The translations under genes and the position numbers were made by a program. The notes beneath the pieces were generated by a model. The model ran no database searches. It saw only the letters and a list, made by a program, of their open reading frames with translations, and was not told where the DNA came from. Positions 1 through 6,146 of a DNA stretch of 16,009 nt are shown piece after piece (the stretch's first letter is position 1; each line of letters begins with the position of its first letter). Location of the stretch: contig QMWT01000014.1 in NCBI GenBank assembly GCA_003661775.1, forward strand, positions 1 to 16,009, read 5' to 3'. The stretch comes from Thermoprotei archaeon. GTDB lineage: Archaea; Thermoproteota; Thermoprotei_A; Sulfolobales; Ignisphaeraceae.

Positions 1-1
1 G

Positions 2-46
2 CTATATAAAGAATTGATAGAGTATCTCATTAGGAGGAGGTACTAG
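2..46 (+). CDS. 3' end of an upstream gene (possible polyprenyl/GGPP synthase tail)
   Basis: One frame stays open from the window edge to a TAG at 44-46 and encodes the tail LYKELIEYLIRRRY. A short basic helix ending in an aromatic residue resembles the C-terminus of archaeal geranylgeranyl diphosphate synthases, whose genes I recall lying near gltX in several archaea. Fourteen residues cannot prove this. The stop overlaps the region just behind the Shine-Dalgarno sequence of the next gene (32-40), so the two are probably co-transcribed. That there is a gene end here is fairly likely; its identity is a guess. Confidence 0.35.
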   Translation, partial: LYKELIEYLIRRRY

Positions 47-51
47 AAACG

Positions 52-573
52 TTGTCGTTTCCCAGAGCGTATCTTCCCGAAGAAGAGATTAGAAGTGTTG
101 AGAACGCGAACGAAGTAGCTGATCCCAGAAACGTGGTGTGGGTAGATAGTGAGAAGGAAGTTGTTTACCCTCATGATTGTGGCGGGTTAAGAAAATTTGT
201 GGAGATACTATACAACCGGTTGGTGGATATAGCTCTAGACCTAGTTAAGGGCATCACGACGATGGGTATTCTGATCTACGCACCTACATCGAGAGAGTAT
301 CTTTTCGTGAGTAAGAACGCCAATGTGAAGTTAATAGAAGCAGCAGGCGCTTCTGTAATTCCTCTCGTGAGGGAGGGAGATAAGGTCAGTGAAAGGGATC
401 GGGTATTCTACATATTAACTCGGAAACGAGAAGTTCGAAGTATAAGAGCTGGAACAAGAGGTATAGTTGTTTATGTAAGTGATATTGTTCCTTCGGTTCC
501 CATGAAGTATGTAATGATGATAGTCGGTGAGGAAAATGTCAGGAGGTTCAAGTTCGTTCCCCTTTGCGGATGA
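52..573 (+). CDS. DUF2118-like protein with a biotinyl/lipoyl-like (barrel-sandwich hybrid) domain
   Basis: The gene encodes 173 residues and starts with TTG, preceded by a strong Shine-Dalgarno run (AGGAGGAGG, 32-40) about 11 bases upstream. I do not know its function. The N-terminal half (residues 1-85) has no motif I recognise. Residues about 95-145 follow the pattern of a barrel-sandwich hybrid domain: a GD-V segment at 109-112, a beta hairpin TRKREV at 123-128, then a Gly-rich return strand at 134-142. K125 falls where biotinyl and lipoyl domains carry their acceptor lysine. Size and position next to gltX suit the archaeal family DUF2118 (COG4072), named from memory. The 3' end overlaps the start of gltX by about 40 bases, which implies translational coupling. 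No signal peptide or membrane segment is seen. Confidence 0.65.
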   Translation: MSFPRAYLPEEEIRSVENANEVADPRNVVWVDSEKEVVYPHDCGGLRKFVEILYNRLVDIALDLVKGITTMGILIYAPTSREYLFVSKNANVKLIEAAGASVIPLVREGDKVSERDRVFYILTRKREVRSIRAGTRGIVVYVSDIVPSVPMKYVMMIVGEENVRRFKFVPLCG

Positions 574-2299
574 GGTTAAGAAATTAGCTTACAAATATGC
601 GTTACTGAATGCTGCTAAGTATGGCAAGGCACGAGAAGGACCTGTAATAAGCAAGATCATGGGGGAGAGACCAGAGCTTAGACCTTATGCTAGAGATATT
701 GTGAGTATAGTAAGAGAGGTTGTGAAAGAAGTCAATAATCTCAGTTTGGCCGAAATTTCTGCTAGGCTGAAGGAGCTAGGTGCTGTGGAAATACAGAAGA
801 GTGAGGTCAAGAAAAAGACGCTGCCCCCGCTTCCTAATGTAGACAGATGGGGATATGTGAAGACTCGGTTTGCACCCAATCCGGACTTCCTCATACATTT
901 AGGTAATGCTAGACCTGCACTGCTGAGCTTCCTCTACGCTAAGATGTACAAGGGCAAATTTGTGCTTAGATTCGAAGATACAGACCCAAGAATAAAGACA
1001 CCTATACCCGAAGCATATCAGAGGATACGCGATGATCTTAGATGGCTCGAAGTTTCTTGGGATGAGGAGTATATACAAAGTTTGAGAATGGAGCTTTACT
1101 ACAGTATTGCTAAGAAGCTTATTGAGATAGGAGGTGCGTACGTCGACCTCTGTACTCCTGATGAATTTAGGAAGTACCGTTCTGCGCGAAGAGCGTGCCC
1201 TCATCGCAACATGGCTTCGGAGGACTCCTTAGAACTATGGGATAAAATGCTCGAAGGATATTATGGTGAGGGTGAAGCGGTCGTTAGGGTGAAGACCGAT
1301 CTAGAACATCCCGATCCTAGTGTGATAGATTGGGTAGCATTCAGAATTATCGATACAGATAACTACCCGCATCCTCTGACGGGGTCGCGTTATGTAGTAT
1401 GGCCTACGTACAACTTTGCAGCAGCCGTAGACGATCACTTCATGGGTATAACACATATCCTAAGAGGAAGAGAGCACGCGGTTAACACTGTGAAACAATC
1501 ATTCATATACAGCCGTATGGGATGGAGATACCCCGAAGTTATAAATCTTGGTAGGGTAAACCTAGAAGGATTCATACTCAGCAAATCTAGGATAAAGGAG
1601 TTATTGAACCGTTATCCACATAGATTTCTCGGTTTAGATGATCCGCGCTTTGGTACTATAGCATCGCTTAGAAGGAGGGGAATATTATCGGATACGATCC
1701 GCGAGATAATAAATAATCTCGGTGTTAAGAGCAGTGATGCTACGATTAGCTGGGATAATATAGCTGCTATAAACAGGAGGATCGCAGATAAAAGAGCTAA
1801 GAGAATAATGTTCGTAGCTAAGCCCATACTCTTGGTACTCGAAAATCTTAAGCTTCCTTATCAAATAGTATTACCCTTCCACCCTTCTGCGAATTTAGGA
1901 TCTCGTACTTATACAATAACTACACCGCGCGTTTACATCCAGCGTGAAGATCTAGAGAAGTTAGGTAAGGGAGACGTTGTGAGGTTAATGGGCTTCGCTA
2001 ATGTAGTTATCAAGGATATCGATCTTGAGAGAGGTGAGGCAAAAGCTATAGTAGAAAGTTTCGATGTATCTGAAGCCCGAAGTGTAGGAGCCCAAATTAT
2101 TCAGTGGGTTGCAGAGGAGCATTCCGCTAAAGCCGGTTTATATGTAGCTGAAGGATTGAGGCTTAGGAAAATAAGAGGTCTTGTAGAGAGCTCCATCGAA
2201 CGACTGAGCGTAGGTGAGGTAGTGCAACTAATAAGACTAGGGTTTGCTAGAATAGACAGTCTACACCCAACCCCTATACTGATATTTGCACATGTATAG
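536..2299 (+). CDS. gltX: Glutamyl-tRNA synthetase (archaeal type)
   Basis: This is a class Ic aminoacyl-tRNA synthetase that charges tRNA-Glu. In archaea the enzyme is usually non-discriminating and also makes Glu-tRNA-Gln for the GatDE amidotransferase; that part is family knowledge. Counting from the earlier in-frame GTG at 527, the HIGH signature is HLGN at residues 124-127 within RFAPNPDFLIHLGNARP, and the KMSKS signature is LSKSR at 351-355. The archaeal/eukaryotic beta-barrel anticodon-binding region fills the C-terminal third. The length of about 590 residues is normal and the N-terminal extension of about 110 residues is typical of the archaeal form. I prefer ATG 536 because GGTGAGG lies just before it; GTG 527 would add only three residues. 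The start lies inside the preceding DUF2118-like gene. Confidence 0.96.
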   Translation: MSGGSSSFPFADEVKKLAYKYALLNAAKYGKAREGPVISKIMGERPELRPYARDIVSIVREVVKEVNNLSLAEISARLKELGAVEIQKSEVKKKTLPPLPNVDRWGYVKTRFAPNPDFLIHLGNARPALLSFLYAKMYKGKFVLRFEDTDPRIKTPIPEAYQRIRDDLRWLEVSWDEEYIQSLRMELYYSIAKKLIEIGGAYVDLCTPDEFRKYRSARRACPHRNMASEDSLELWDKMLEGYYGEGEAVVRVKTDLEHPDPSVIDWVAFRIIDTDNYPHPLTGSRYVVWPTYNFAAAVDDHFMGITHILRGREHAVNTVKQSFIYSRMGWRYPEVINLGRVNLEGFILSKSRIKELLNRYPHRFLGLDDPRFGTIASLRRRGILSDTIREIINNLGVKSSDATISWDNIAAINRRIADKRAKRIMFVAKPILLVLENLKLPYQIVLPFHPSANLGSRTYTITTPRVYIQREDLEKLGKGDVVRLMGFANVVIKDIDLERGEAKAIVESFDVSEARSVGAQIIQWVAEEHSAKAGLYVAEGLRLRKIRGLVESSIERLSVGEVVQLIRLGFARIDSLHPTPILIFAHV

Positions 2300-2312
2300 C
2301 CAAGTCAAATAG

Positions 2313-2321
2313 ATTAATTAA
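2313..2321 (+). promoter_or_regulatory. Putative TATA element of the L7Ae gene
   Basis: An AT-only stretch (ATTAATTAA) lies in the 74-base gap between gltX and the L7Ae gene. A start site about 25 bases downstream would fall near 2340, giving a leader of some 30 bases. The element is not a perfect TTTATA-type box and no mapped start supports it. Confidence 0.35.
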
Positions 2322-2373
2322 GGGGGGTATCGAGAATGTGGGAGGGACGACACGTAAGAGATGGGGATGAACT

Positions 2374-2763
2374 ATGTCCTCAGGCAAACCGTTTTACGTG
2401 AGGTTCGAAGTACCTCCGGAAGTAGCAGAGAAGGCGTATGAAGCTCTCAAGAGGGCACGTGAAAGCGGTGGTAAGATTAAGAAAGGTACTAACGAGGTTA
2501 CGAAGGGTGTAGAAAGAGGTCTATGTAAACTAGTACTGATAGCAGAAGATGTCGATCCTCCGGAGGTCGTGGCACACCTCCCACTACTCTGTGAAGAGAA
2601 GAAAGTTGCTTACCTCTATGTTCCAAGCAAGAAGAGGCTAGGCGAAGCGGCAGGTATAGAGGTAGCAGCAGCATCGGCGTGTATAATAGACCCTGGCGGT
2701 GCCCGCGACCTAGTGGAGGAGCTCATTAAAACTGCTAATGAGCTAAGAACCAAGGCAGCATAA
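2374..2763 (+). CDS. rpl7ae: Ribosomal protein L7Ae (eL8), kink-turn RNA binding
   Basis: L7Ae binds kink-turns in 23S rRNA and is also the core protein of archaeal box C/D and H/ACA guide RNPs and of RNase P. The 129-residue product has the family length. The RNA-contact motif GTNEVTK is at residues 38-44, followed by the central CKLVLIAEDV strand at 51-60 and the hydrophobic specificity loop IEVAAASAC at 95-103. The ATG is supported by GGGGATGA at 2363-2370. It begins the ribosomal cluster L7Ae-S28e-L24e, but the next gene, S28e, is on the opposite strand. The stop codon overlaps a hairpin that looks like a terminator. In some archaea L7Ae represses its own mRNA through a leader kink-turn; a small hairpin in this leader is discussed in the findings. 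Confidence 0.97.
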   Translation: MSSGKPFYVRFEVPPEVAEKAYEALKRARESGGKIKKGTNEVTKGVERGLCKLVLIAEDVDPPEVVAHLPLLCEEKKVAYLYVPSKKRLGEAAGIEVAAASACIIDPGGARDLVEELIKTANELRTKAA

Positions 2764-2795
2764 AAGAGTTTGCACTAAGGTACACTCTTTTCTTT
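2762..2795 (+). terminator. Hairpin with T-rich tail at the end of the L7Ae gene
   Basis: AAAAGAGT at 2762-2769 pairs perfectly with ACTCTTTT at 2784-2791. Three further pairs follow after one mismatch, around the loop at 2774-2779. T-rich sequence continues to 2796. The stem includes the last bases of the L7Ae stop codon. It lies between the convergent L7Ae and S28e genes, so it may end transcripts from either side. Archaeal terminators usually depend on the T tract more than on a hairpin, so the structure itself may be secondary. Confidence 0.5.
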
Positions 2796-2849
2796 CAAGA
2801 GGTAAAAAGCAATTAATTTTTAAGTGTTTAAACAACCAAATTGTTTTGT

Positions 2850-3113
2850 CTATCTCCGAGCAGTAAGTTTACGTGCCTCTCTTTCAGTTTCTCGTAGTAT
2901 GAGGATATCACCGACACGAACTGGACCTTTTACGTTACGCGTCAAGATCCTTCCTTTATCTCTGCCTTCGAGAATTCTAACTCTGACCTGCGTTACCTCG
3001 CCCGTAACCCCAGTACGCCCCAATATCTGCACAACCTCTGCAGGGAAACCTATCTCCTCTATTACGTTAACTTCAAAGTCTTTAGTTTTGTTGACCTCGA
3101 TCACCTTTGGCAT
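2850..3113 (-). CDS. rps28e: Ribosomal protein S28e (eS28)
   Basis: This is a small-subunit protein of 87 residues near the mRNA exit/decoding platform. The segments RTGVTGEVTQVRVRILEG (residues 33-50), then RNVKGPVRVGDILILRETEREARKL, are the S28e core and its near-invariant C-terminus; the expected REAR motif is present. The start is ATG (CAT at 3111-3113 on the plus strand) and no strong Shine-Dalgarno is seen, consistent with a short leader. It is the only clear minus-strand gene in the window. In most archaea it is co-directional with L7Ae and L24e, so a local inversion is likely. A TATA element at 3149-3156 lies at the right distance to drive it. Function is unaffected as far as the sequence shows. 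Confidence 0.95.
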   Translation of the reverse strand: MPKVIEVNKTKDFEVNVIEEIGFPAEVVQILGRTGVTGEVTQVRVRILEGRDKGRILTRNVKGPVRVGDILILRETEREARKLTARR

Positions 3114-3148
3114 TCGGCGGATCCCTAATGACTAGATGATACAAAGGA

Positions 3149-3156
3149 TTTATAAG
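3149..3156. promoter_or_regulatory. Shared, near-symmetrical TATA element between S28e and L24e
   Basis: TTTATAAG reads CTTATAAA on the other strand, so it can serve as a TATA box both ways. On the plus strand it is preceded by AAAGGA, a good BRE-like purine stretch, and would start transcripts near 3176 for L24e. On the minus strand initiation about 25 bases away falls near 3128, giving S28e a leader of about 14 bases. The divergent gap is only 96 bases. Confidence 0.55.
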
Positions 3157-3209
3157 CTGATATTAAGTAAGTGTTGTGCGAAATTAGGGAAGATAGGGGT
3201 AGGCGGACA

Positions 3210-3413
3210 ATGCCAGAGGTTCGCATATGCAATTTCTGTGGTAGTGAGATTGAGCCTGGAACAGGGATCATGTTCGTGAGAAATGACGGTACTATACTAT
3301 GGTTCTGTTCAAGTAAATGTTTCAAGAGTTTTAAACTTAGTAGGGACCCGAAGCGGCTTCCTTGGACGCGTCGTTATTTAAGGACACTACGTAGGAGTAG
3401 GGGTGCAAGATAA
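3210..3413 (+). CDS. rpl24e: Ribosomal protein L24e (eL24), zinc-finger type
   Basis: This 67-residue large-subunit protein carries the L24e zinc finger: the CNFCG pair at residues 6 and 9 and the FCSSKCF pair at 33 and 37, with the basic tail RSRGAR. The archaeal form is usually 55-70 residues. The frame is open back to GTG 3171, but family members begin MPEVR-CxFCG, which fixes ATG 3210; GGGGTAGGCGG lies just upstream. A start at 3171 would also sit at or before the predicted transcription start. It is divergent from S28e. In many crenarchaea ndk follows; here the next gene is aIF5B. Confidence 0.93.
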   Translation: MPEVRICNFCGSEIEPGTGIMFVRNDGTILWFCSSKCFKSFKLSRDPKRLPWTRRYLRTLRRSRGAR

Positions 3414-3425
3414 AAGAATTTTTAA

Positions 3426-3445
3426 CTTAGGGAAACGTCTCTAAG
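3426..3445. other. Eight-base-pair hairpin between L24e and aIF5B genes
   Basis: CTTAGGGA at 3426-3433 pairs with TCTCTAAG at 3438-3445 (one G-T wobble) around the tetraloop AACG. It is preceded by a T5 run at 3419-3423 directly behind the L24e stop. It may be part of the L24e terminator or a mark left by gene loss at this junction. The stem is convincing, the role is unknown. Confidence 0.4.
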
Positions 3446-3463
3446 AACACCATTTTGGCAAGG

Positions 3464-3470
3464 TTATAAA
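3464..3470 (+). promoter_or_regulatory. TATA element upstream of aIF5B
   Basis: TTATAAA lies 37 bases before the ATG at 3507. Initiation about 25 bases downstream falls near 3490, leaving a leader of roughly 15 bases. This makes aIF5B the first gene of its own unit. Confidence 0.5.
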
Positions 3471-3506
3471 CTTCCTTGTGGGTTATAGAGATCTAGGGAT
3501 TTGGTA

Positions 3507-5339
3507 ATGAAGGAGAGTAGAGAACGTAAACTTCGACAACCCATAGTTGTTGTATTAGGGCATGTCGACCACGGAAAGACCACACTGCTCGATAAAATTC
3601 GTGGAACGGCTGTTGTTAAGAAAGAGCCCGGTGAGATGACACAGCATGTCGGAGCGAGTATTGTGCCTGCATCTGTTATAGAGAAGATAGCTGAGCCATT
3701 AAAGAAGATGATACCCTTTAAACTGGAAATTCCGGGGCTTCTCTTCATCGATACCCCCGGACATGAGCTGTTTGCTAATCTTAGGAGAAGAGGAGGTAGC
3801 GTGGCTGACATAGCTATACTAGTCATAGATGTGAACGAGGGGGTTATGCCACAGACCGTGGAAAGCATTGAGATACTGAGGGAGCGAAAGGTGCCTTTCG
3901 TCGTTGCTGCAAATAAGATCGACAAGATCCCTGGATGGAAGAGCATCCCTGACGCACCTTTCATAGAGTCAGCACGCCATCAGAGCAAGAAGGTGCTTGA
4001 CGAGCTCGACCGCAGGATATACACCATCATAGGGCAGTTAGCGCAGAGGGGAATTGTCTCTGAGAGATTTGATAGAGTTAGGGACTTTCTTAGAACTATA
4101 CCCATAGTGCCAGTATCGGCTAAAACGGGTGAAGGAATCCCAGAACTACTTGCTGTCTTAGCAGGTATGACGCAGAAATACATGAGCGGAAAACTCAAGT
4201 TCACCGAAGGACCAGCAAAGGGTGTTGTTCTCGAGGTTAAAGAAGAACCGGGTCTAGGTACAACTATCGATGCAATAATATACGACGGGATCATTAGGCG
4301 TGGTGACACGATAGTTCTTGAAGGAGTTAACGGGCCTATAGTAACGAAGATAAGAGCATTGTTGATGCCTAAACCCCTCACGGATATCAGAGTGGCGAAG
4401 GGTGAGTTCACACAAGTTGACGAAGTAGTTGCAGCAGCGGGTGTGAAAATAGTGGCACCAAACCTCGATGAGGCAGTAGCGGGCTCACCACTTTATGTCA
4501 TACCACGTCAAGAGTCGATTAATGAATACAAGAAGCGTGTAGAGGAGGAGGTGGGCTCGCTTAGATTCCGTAAGGACGTACTTGGAGTTGTAGTGAAGGC
4601 AGATACTCTAGGAGTTCTAGAAGCATTGATCGAGGCTCTAAATAGACACGGGGTACCCGTAAGACTAGCTGATGTTGGGCCGCTTACGAAGAGAGAGGTT
4701 TTGGAAGCTGCTGTAGTGGCTAAAGAGAACAAGTACCTAGGGGTAGTCTTGTTATTCAACGTAAAGCCTCTTCCAGGTGTGGAGGAGCTTGCAATGAAGG
4801 AGGGCGTTAAGCTGTTTCGAGACAACATAATATACAGACTCATAGAATCTTATGAAGAATGGGTACGTGAAGAGAAAGAACGAGAGAAACAGATGGAGCT
4901 TGCAAAGCTCATTAGACCAGCCAAAATAAGGTTGCTACCCGGGTTTGTATTCAGAAGAAGCGATCCTGCCATAGTAGGAATAGAGGTTCTCGCAGGGATA
5001 ATCAGACCGGGGTATCCCTTGATGAGAAGTGATGGTAGAAGAATTGGTGAGATAATGCAGATCCAGCAAATGGGGAGAACTATCAAGGAGGCCAAGAAAG
5101 GTGACGAGGTTGCAATCTCAATTAGAGGTAATGTGCTTGTAGGTAGGCACATAAAGGAGGGAAACATCTTGTACACAGACGTACATATAAGTCATGTCAA
5201 AACATGGCTTGACAAATACTTCTCGGAGCTGTCCGAGGATGAAGTCGAGGTGCTTGAGGAGATACTCAAAATTAGAGCTAGAGAAAATCCTGACTACAGT
5301 GCCTTGCTCTTAATGTTAAGACAGAAAAAGCGGCGTTGA
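3507..5339 (+). CDS. infB: Translation initiation factor aIF5B (IF-2 homologue)
   Basis: This GTPase promotes subunit joining and initiator tRNA positioning. Counting from an in-frame TTG at 3501, the G1 loop is GHVDHGKT at residues 20-27, the G2 threonine is T47 (EMTQHVG), G3 DTPGH is at 84-88, G4 NKID at 138-141 and G5 SAKTG at 206-210. Domain II follows, then the long helix and the C-terminal domain IV typical of aIF5B/eIF5B that contacts aIF1A and tRNA. The total of about 610 residues is the usual archaeal length. No intein interrupts it, unlike some Pyrococcus and Methanocaldococcus genes. ATG 3507 is preferred; TTG 3501 would add two residues. The mirrored open frames on the other strand are shadows. 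Confidence 0.97.
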   Translation: MKESRERKLRQPIVVVLGHVDHGKTTLLDKIRGTAVVKKEPGEMTQHVGASIVPASVIEKIAEPLKKMIPFKLEIPGLLFIDTPGHELFANLRRRGGSVADIAILVIDVNEGVMPQTVESIEILRERKVPFVVAANKIDKIPGWKSIPDAPFIESARHQSKKVLDELDRRIYTIIGQLAQRGIVSERFDRVRDFLRTIPIVPVSAKTGEGIPELLAVLAGMTQKYMSGKLKFTEGPAKGVVLEVKEEPGLGTTIDAIIYDGIIRRGDTIVLEGVNGPIVTKIRALLMPKPLTDIRVAKGEFTQVDEVVAAAGVKIVAPNLDEAVAGSPLYVIPRQESINEYKKRVEEEVGSLRFRKDVLGVVVKADTLGVLEALIEALNRHGVPVRLADVGPLTKREVLEAAVVAKENKYLGVVLLFNVKPLPGVEELAMKEGVKLFRDNIIYRLIESYEEWVREEKEREKQMELAKLIRPAKIRLLPGFVFRRSDPAIVGIEVLAGIIRPGYPLMRSDGRRIGEIMQIQQMGRTIKEAKKGDEVAISIRGNVLVGRHIKEGNILYTDVHISHVKTWLDKYFSELSEDEVEVLEEILKIRARENPDYSALLLMLRQKKRR

Positions 5340-5354
5340 GAAGAGCTACGTAGG

Positions 5355-5363
5355 ATATTTAAG
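5355..5363 (+). promoter_or_regulatory. TATA-like element upstream of S6e
   Basis: ATATTTAAG follows the aIF5B stop by 16 bases. A transcript starting about 25 bases on, near 5385, would have a leader of about 25 bases containing the Shine-Dalgarno sequence GAGGGGTG. Support is by pattern and spacing only. Confidence 0.4.
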
Positions 5364-5409
5364 GGCGGATCGGGTGAAGGAGGCTAGCGGCAGAGAGGGG
5401 TGAAAGTGT

Positions 5410-6057
5410 ATGCCTGAATTTAAGGTAGTAATAGCAGACCCTGCAGTAAAGCGTGTAAGGGCTGTGCCAGTTAAGGTAGTAGGAGACGATGAGCTTGAGT
5501 ATTCAGATAAGCACAAGGAACAATACGAACTGCCTCGGATAAAGGTTCATCCTGAAATAGTTAAACTAACCAATCCAGAGCTAGGGGTCGTGATCGTCAG
5601 AATATGGAGGGATAGAATAGGAGGTGAGAGGATTAAGCTTGCAGGGAGATATGAAGAGGACAGTTCTTTAGATAAGATGATGATTAAGGTGCCCGCAGAA
5701 TTCATGAGAGAGAAACTAGGTAAGCAAGAGGCTCTAGGCGAAATCCTAAGAGCGCCTTCGTTCCAAATAAGGGTCAGAGGAGATGCTGCGCAGAGATTCA
5801 TAGGTTTGAGAATAGGTGATACGATCGAGGGTGCTGTTGTCGGGCTTCCAGGTATAAAGTTGAGGATAAGTGGGGGCTCGGATATAGCAGGCTTCCCAAT
5901 GAGGCCAGATGTTCCTGGTGCAGTCAAGAGATACCTATTGCTATCTTCAGGACTTGGATTCAGACCAAGAGAGAGAGGTGAAAGAAGGAGAAAGCTTGTG
6001 AGAGGCAACACTATATCTGAGGATATTGTGCAGGTCAACACTGTCATAGTGAAATAA
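5410..6057 (+). CDS. rps6e: Ribosomal protein S6e (eS6), long crenarchaeal form
   Basis: This small-subunit protein has 215 residues. The family signature lies in the C-terminal half: LPGIKLRISGGSDIAGFPM near residues 145-163, then GFRPRERGERRRK and RGNTISEDIVQVNTVIVK at the end. The N-terminus MPEFKVVIADP is also typical. Between them lies an extra segment of about 85 residues (20-105) that is absent from short euryarchaeal S6e but present in Sulfolobus-type proteins of about 214 residues, so it is not an insertion peculiar to this genome. The ATG is supported by GAGGGGTG at 5395-5402; a second purine-rich GAAGGAGG lies further upstream at 5376-5383. Its position between aIF5B and aIF2 gamma is a known archaeal arrangement. 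Confidence 0.96.
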   Translation: MPEFKVVIADPAVKRVRAVPVKVVGDDELEYSDKHKEQYELPRIKVHPEIVKLTNPELGVVIVRIWRDRIGGERIKLAGRYEEDSSLDKMMIKVPAEFMREKLGKQEALGEILRAPSFQIRVRGDAAQRFIGLRIGDTIEGAVVGLPGIKLRISGGSDIAGFPMRPDVPGAVKRYLLLSSGLGFRPRERGERRRKLVRGNTISEDIVQVNTVIVK

Positions 6058-6146
6058 ATCATTATAGAACTTTACAGAGCCGTAGAAGATATGTAACGTA
6101 GCTAAATTAGCATATTTGAAATAGCATACTTAAGAAGGGGGTCGTA

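Noticed and set aside
2824..3135. 103-codon plus-strand frame opposite S28e
   Set aside because: The minus-strand frame is unmistakable S28e. The plus-strand product is Ser/Leu/Thr-rich with no family features.
3171..3209. Earlier GTG/TTG starts for L24e
   Set aside because: Family members begin just before the first CxxC, and the predicted transcript starts at about 3176, so ATG 3210 is preferred.
3464..5176. Several open frames of 108-166 codons on the minus strand opposite aIF5B
   Set aside because: They mirror the codon pattern of a clear conserved GTPase, have Ser/Leu/Thr-rich products with no domain, and lack promoters or binding sites.
5547..6062. 171-codon minus-strand frame opposite S6e
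   Set aside because: It covers nearly the whole S6e gene in antisense and has a biased composition with no recognisable family; S6e is certain.
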